From Candidatus Tectomicrobia bacterium (lineage in GTDB: Bacteria > UBA8248), in NCBI GenBank assembly GCA_016192135.1, contig JACPUR010000018.1:10673-74672 (forward strand): a stretch of 64,000 nucleotides of DNA, in the 5' to 3' direction. A program made the position numbers and the translations under genes. Shown here in pieces: positions 60,997-64,000 of the stretch (its first letter is position 1; every line of letters begins with the position of its first letter). Below the pieces are notes generated by a model. It did not search any database. It had not been told where the DNA came from and saw only the letters and a program-made list of their open reading frames with translations.

Positions 60997-61209
60997 TCAG
61001 GCCGGTGTCGTTTCAAACGAAAGACGAAGCAGATCGGGATGGGGCGCCGTGAAGTTGAGTTTCTCGAAACCGATCACTTTGCCCGCGCCATCCTTCATCA
61101 GGATAACCTCGTCGCCGGTTTCCTCCGAGACGTGCTCCTGGCTCGGATCGGCGAACCAGACGGTGAGCGTGTTGCCCGCCTTGTCGTAAAATACCTTCAC
61201 TTCGGCCAT
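60997..61209 (-). CDS. DUF2283 family protein
   Basis: A 70-residue protein (MAEVKVFYDKAGNTLTVWFA, EETGDEVILMKDGAGKVIGF) with the DUF2283 pattern. ATG 61209 follows GGAAGGG. It overlaps a DUF4258 gene by 13 bases. This pairing is recurrent and suggests a toxin-antitoxin-like unit in which DUF2283 is the antitoxin side. Confidence 0.75.
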   Translation of the reverse strand: MAEVKVFYDKAGNTLTVWFADPSQEHVSEETGDEVILMKDGAGKVIGFEKLNFTAPHPDLLRLSFETTPA

Positions 61210-61451
61210 ATCTTGATCCCTTCCTTGATTGCGTCCGTGGGGTATGCGGTGATCAGAAACCCTTCCCCATCCGACCGTTTTGTCACTGCACAGACCCACC
61301 GTTTCAAGGCTTCGGCTTTATAAAACAACAAAACGGAACCGTCGGTTTTGCTCCGCCGCACTTCGTCAGGACTTTCAAGCGCCGACTTGACGGCCGATTC
61401 GCGCCCTTTCATTGCCGGATGCTTCTCGTTCACGATCAAATCCCAGCGCAT
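61197..61451 (-). CDS. DUF4258-like protein
   Basis: An 84-residue protein (MRWDLIVNEKHPAMKGRESA, VLLFYKAEALKRWVCAVTKR, GEGFLITAYPTDAIKEG) resembling the RelE-like DUF4258 family. An upstream in-frame ATG at 61484 is possible. It precedes and overlaps the DUF2283 gene, forming a small two-gene operon. Confidence 0.65.
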   Translation of the reverse strand: MRWDLIVNEKHPAMKGRESAVKSALESPDEVRRSKTDGSVLLFYKAEALKRWVCAVTKRSDGEGFLITAYPTDAIKEGIKIWPK

Positions 61452-61581
61452 TCGGTCGACTCTCTGGCGCTTCAGGGCTCTCACAGCTGAGTATCTGGCT
61501 ACTGCTGGCGCTCAACGGCTTGGCATTAGCGGGAGGCGCGCAGCACCGTCATCTCAACGGCCTCGCTAGACGCGGCGATAA

Positions 61582-62133
61582 CTAACCACGATTCAGTCGG
61601 AGAATGGGATCCCAATTGTTGAGCCAAGGCGTGAAATCCCTCTTCCGGTTGATGTACTCACCGTGGGCCAGAAGAAGCTGATCGGTCTTCCGCATGCCTC
61701 GAGTCTCCCAGCAGCGCCGACCCTCGGTGACCCACAGGTAGGTGTGGACCTTTTTGTCACGTCCGTGGATTGATGCAAGCCGTTTCGCCAGTTCGCGCGG
61801 CGGCACGATGACGAAATCAACGGTTCGATTGGCGAATCCCTGGAGAACGAAGACCCAATAGTCCGCTGGCGACTTGGCGAGCTTGCTCCGGTCGATTGTC
61901 CACCACCCGCACGCTCTGAGCTGCTTCTGAAAAGCAGGATCCATGTGAGTCGCCAGGAAGTCCTTCGAGAACTTCACTTGGAGAGAGAGCGTTCGCCGGC
62001 TGCGGCGGTCCGTTACGAGAAGATCGACTCCTGTGTCCCTCGACGGTACCCATACGTTGGTTCGTCGAAAACGCCGCTCGATTTCGGACGCCACCAAGTA
62101 CTCACCCGCGTGAATTGTAAACAGTGTTCTCAC
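61582..62133 (-). CDS. Restriction-endonuclease-fold-like protein
   Basis: A 183-residue protein. VASEIERRFRRTNVWVPSRD followed by TGVDLLV...TLSLQVKFSKDF has the D ... QVK layout of PD-(D/E)xK nucleases. The remainder (RACGWWTIDRSKL, YWVFVLQGF) resembles nuclease-like defence genes. GC content appears a little lower than in neighbours, in keeping with transfer. No methylase or partner is adjacent. The activity is inferred from the motif only. Confidence 0.55.
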   Translation of the reverse strand: MRTLFTIHAGEYLVASEIERRFRRTNVWVPSRDTGVDLLVTDRRSRRTLSLQVKFSKDFLATHMDPAFQKQLRACGWWTIDRSKLAKSPADYWVFVLQGFANRTVDFVIVPPRELAKRLASIHGRDKKVHTYLWVTEGRRCWETRGMRKTDQLLLAHGEYINRKRDFTPWLNNWDPILRLNRG

Positions 62134-62644
62134 TGATCACCTGTCTGCGTATCGCGCGGCCTAACAACAATTCGACTCGTCCGCCAACGATGCGAAGTTC
62201 AGTTTTCTGACCCCACAACACGCCGCAGGATTTCTTGCCGAAGGCGTGTCAACCCGTTCGCATCCAATCGCTTGCCACCTGCCTAGCGGCATATCACAGC
62301 ATCTTTTTCGGATCAGGATAGCACAACCCCCTTGAATTGGTTCATAGCCCGCTTACCGCCAAGTGGAATGGTTCGCCAATATCTATGGCTAATCTTGTCA
62401 TGGTTCTCCGTCTTTGCTACAAAGCCCCCCTGGCGCGGATTTTTCGTCTCCCCATGCTGCGAATGGACGGAGGTTCGATCGTTTCGAACGTGGACTGGAA
62501 GGCCCTCTCGGACGCCCTGGCCGGGATCCCGGGACGGCCAGCGCTTCGCGAGGGCGTGAGGGGGAGCAAATGCCAGCAGGGCGGTTCGTTCCGTAGGGGC
62601 GGGTTTGAAACCCGCCCCTACAGACAAATCCGTCCATTGACCAA
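62134..62644. other. 511-base gap with one palindrome
   Basis: A region of rather lower GC with no convincing gene. It contains the perfect GTAGGGGC palindrome at 62593-62621. The first part resembles the degraded end of a transferred segment. Confidence 0.5.
62593..62621. repeat. GTAGGGGC-type palindrome, core GGGTTTGAAACCC
   Basis: A perfect 29-base palindrome-like element, same core as 22775-22802, just behind the aldo/keto reductase gene. Confidence 0.85.
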
Positions 62645-63529
62645 CTACCCCAGCAACTTCTCCAACTCCCTCGCCGCCTCCGGCGGGAGGGGCCCCATGT
62701 CCCCGGCAGCGGCGTTCTCGGCGGCGCGCCCGGGGCGGCGGGTGGCGGGGACGACGGTGGACACCCTCGGGTCGGAGAGGACGTAGCGGATGAGGGCCTG
62801 GGCGAGCGTCCCGGCCTCCAGGGCGGCGAGGGCGCGCGCCTCCTTCTTGCCGAGGGGATGGAAGCTCCCGTAGCCGGCGCGGCTCAAGGCGTACCGCAGC
62901 CGCGCCCAGGGGCCCGAGCGGCCGCGGCGCCGCGCCAGCTCGCGCCAGGCGCGGGCGATGGGCCGCATGGCGATGACGCCGAGGTTCATCCCCGCCGCCA
63001 GGGGCAGCACCCGCTCCCGGCACGAGGTCTCCCCCAGCCAGAAGGGCACCTGGACGGCGTCGAAGCGGCCGGTGCGCATCCCGGCCAGCGCCTCGGCCTC
63101 GCTCTCGCGCTCGTAGTAGGTGAGCCCGAGGAAGCGGACCCGCCCCCTCTCCCGGTATTCCTCCAGCACCGGAAGCACCTCCCGCCAGCCCGCCATGTTG
63201 TGCACCTGGAGGAGATCGATCACGTCCGTGCGCAGGCGCTCGAAGGAGCGCTCGATGCTCGCCCGGGCGGCCGGGGCGCTGGTCTCGCGCACCTTGGTGG
63301 CCAGGAGGACGCCCGCGCGGCGCCCGGCGAGGGCGAGCCCCAGGACGCGCTCCGAGGCGCCGTAGGCGGGGGCGGTGTCGAAGAAGTTGCAGCCGCGGGC
63401 GAGGGCCTCGTCCACGAGCCGGCGGCAGCGGTCTTCCTCCGGCCCCGGCGGCACGTCGAAGGATTCGAGGGTGCCCATCCCCACCGAGCTGACGGAGAGG
63501 CCGGTGCGGCCCAGGACGCGGTAGCGCAT
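62645..63529 (-). CDS. Aldo/keto reductase, copy 1
   Basis: A 294-residue AKR-family oxidoreductase: start MRYRVLGRTGLSVSSVGMGT, catalytic Asp and Tyr in FFDTAPAYGASE, Lys in LATKV and His in DLLQVHN. The region AEALAGMRTGRFDAVQVPFW is typical of the YghZ/YdhF-like type. NADPH-dependent reduction of a carbonyl is expected; the substrate is unknown. A related gene follows upstream. Confidence 0.87.
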   Translation of the reverse strand: MRYRVLGRTGLSVSSVGMGTLESFDVPPGPEEDRCRRLVDEALARGCNFFDTAPAYGASERVLGLALAGRRAGVLLATKVRETSAPAARASIERSFERLRTDVIDLLQVHNMAGWREVLPVLEEYRERGRVRFLGLTYYERESEAEALAGMRTGRFDAVQVPFWLGETSCRERVLPLAAGMNLGVIAMRPIARAWRELARRRGRSGPWARLRYALSRAGYGSFHPLGKKEARALAALEAGTLAQALIRYVLSDPRVSTVVPATRRPGRAAENAAAGDMGPLPPEAARELEKLLG

Positions 63530-63544
63530 GATCCCCGCCCCGGC

Positions 63545-64000
63545 TCAGCCGATGAGGCGTTCGAGCCGCCGGAGGGCGCCGGGCGGGAGGGGCCCTCCCT
63601 CGGCGGCGGCCGCGTTCTCGGCCACGCGCTCGAGCCTGCTCGTGGCCGGGATGACGGCCGAGACGGCCGGGTCCGAGAGGACGTACTTGAGCAGGGCCTG
63701 GCCTGGGGTGCGGACGCCATGAGGCTCCAGGAAGGAGAGGTCTTTCCCCCGCAGCGCGCCGATGAGCTTGCCCCGCCCGAAGATGGGAGAGATGGGCGTC
63801 ATACCGATCACCCCCAGGTTCAGCTCCCGGGCGAGAGGGAGGATCGCTTTCCGGCAGGCCGTCTCGCCCACGTGGTAGGGGATCTGGATGGTGTCGTAGA
63901 GGCCGGTGCGCATGGCCTCCATCATCTCCGGGTAGTTCGACACGCGGTAGTCGGTGAGGCCGGTGAAGCGCACGCGGCCCTCCTCCCGGAGCTCCTGGAG
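63545..64000 (-). CDS. Aldo/keto reductase, copy 2 (partial)
   Basis: The C-terminal part of an AKR protein that runs off the right edge (LQELREEGRVRFTGLTDYRV to GALRRLERLIG). It resembles copy 1 (CRKAILPLARELNLGVIGMT, YVLSDPAVSAVIPATSRLER). It ends 15 bases before copy 1 starts. Its N-terminus, with catalytic residues, is outside the window. Confidence 0.82.
   Translation of the reverse strand, partial: LQELREEGRVRFTGLTDYRVSNYPEMMEAMRTGLYDTIQIPYHVGETACRKAILPLARELNLGVIGMTPISPIFGRGKLIGALRGKDLSFLEPHGVRTPGQALLKYVLSDPAVSAVIPATSRLERVAENAAAAEGGPLPPGALRRLERLIG

Overview
The window is GC-rich bacterial DNA with dense coding on both strands. It looks like a chromosome segment carrying the right-hand part of a prophage (about 1-15,100), followed by ordinary host genes. 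Hopanoid-type squalene genes, siroheme/sulfite reduction, tandem acetamidases, short-chain and acyl-CoA dehydrogenases and several probable selenoproteins suit an uncultivated, metabolically broad soil or marine lineage (Tectomicrobia- or Rokubacteria-like). No marker gene fixes the taxonomy, so this is only an inference.

Prophage (1-15,100). An eight-gene chain from 20 to 6357, in which each stop overlaps the next start by 1 or 4 bases, encodes small DNA-binding and hypothetical proteins, a tail structural protein and the tape-measure protein. Further small genes follow, then an HK97 gp10-like protein, a sigma region-4-like regulator, two exported proteins, a DUF488-like protein, a ribbon-helix-helix protein, an excisionase-like protein and a tyrosine integrase that closes the element. 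Head, portal and terminase genes are not in the window, so the left end probably lies outside it.

Host genes, 15,100-33,000. A DUF971 gene and a DsbA/FrnE-like selenoprotein run leftwards. An operon hemD-cobA-sulfite/nitrite reductase-sirB runs rightwards behind an AT-rich promoter and makes siroheme for the reductase beside it. A toxin-antitoxin block (HigB/HigA type, DUF2283) lies between two near-identical terminators. It is followed by a membrane-anchored Fic-like protein with a variant motif. Next come a cupin, a Gfo/Idh oxidoreductase, three tandem acetamidase/formamidase paralogs, a sirtuin, a calcium-repeat lipoprotein, ilvD, a DUF442 phosphatase with UGA at its catalytic Cys codon, and a SirB1-family gene.

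Host genes, 33,000-64,000. A chimeric TPP-enzyme/metallo-hydrolase remnant is followed by hpnE and a single gene fusing Nudix, HpnC and HpnD. Next are a DUF3891 gene, a MetX-NIL fusion, a second DsbA-like selenoprotein (UPYC), RidA, tRNA-Val, an amino-acid permease, an exported methyltransferase, a second Gfo/Idh gene, priA, a PLP dehydratase, DUF362, DoxX, two paralogous SDRs, an acyl-CoA dehydrogenase, queC, a zinc-ribbon/M48 protease, a DUF4258/DUF2283 pair, a nuclease-like gene and two aldo-keto reductases, the last cut by the window edge.

The strongest candidates for something new are three genes in which an in-frame UGA replaces a catalytic cysteine (two DsbA-like, one DUF442 phosphatase), the two DsbA-like ones with near-identical SECIS-like hairpins. 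Next are the Nudix-HpnC-HpnD fusion and the MetX-NIL fusion. Host intergenic regions also hold a family of palindromes with constant ends (GTAGGGGC/GCCCCTAC) and changing cores.
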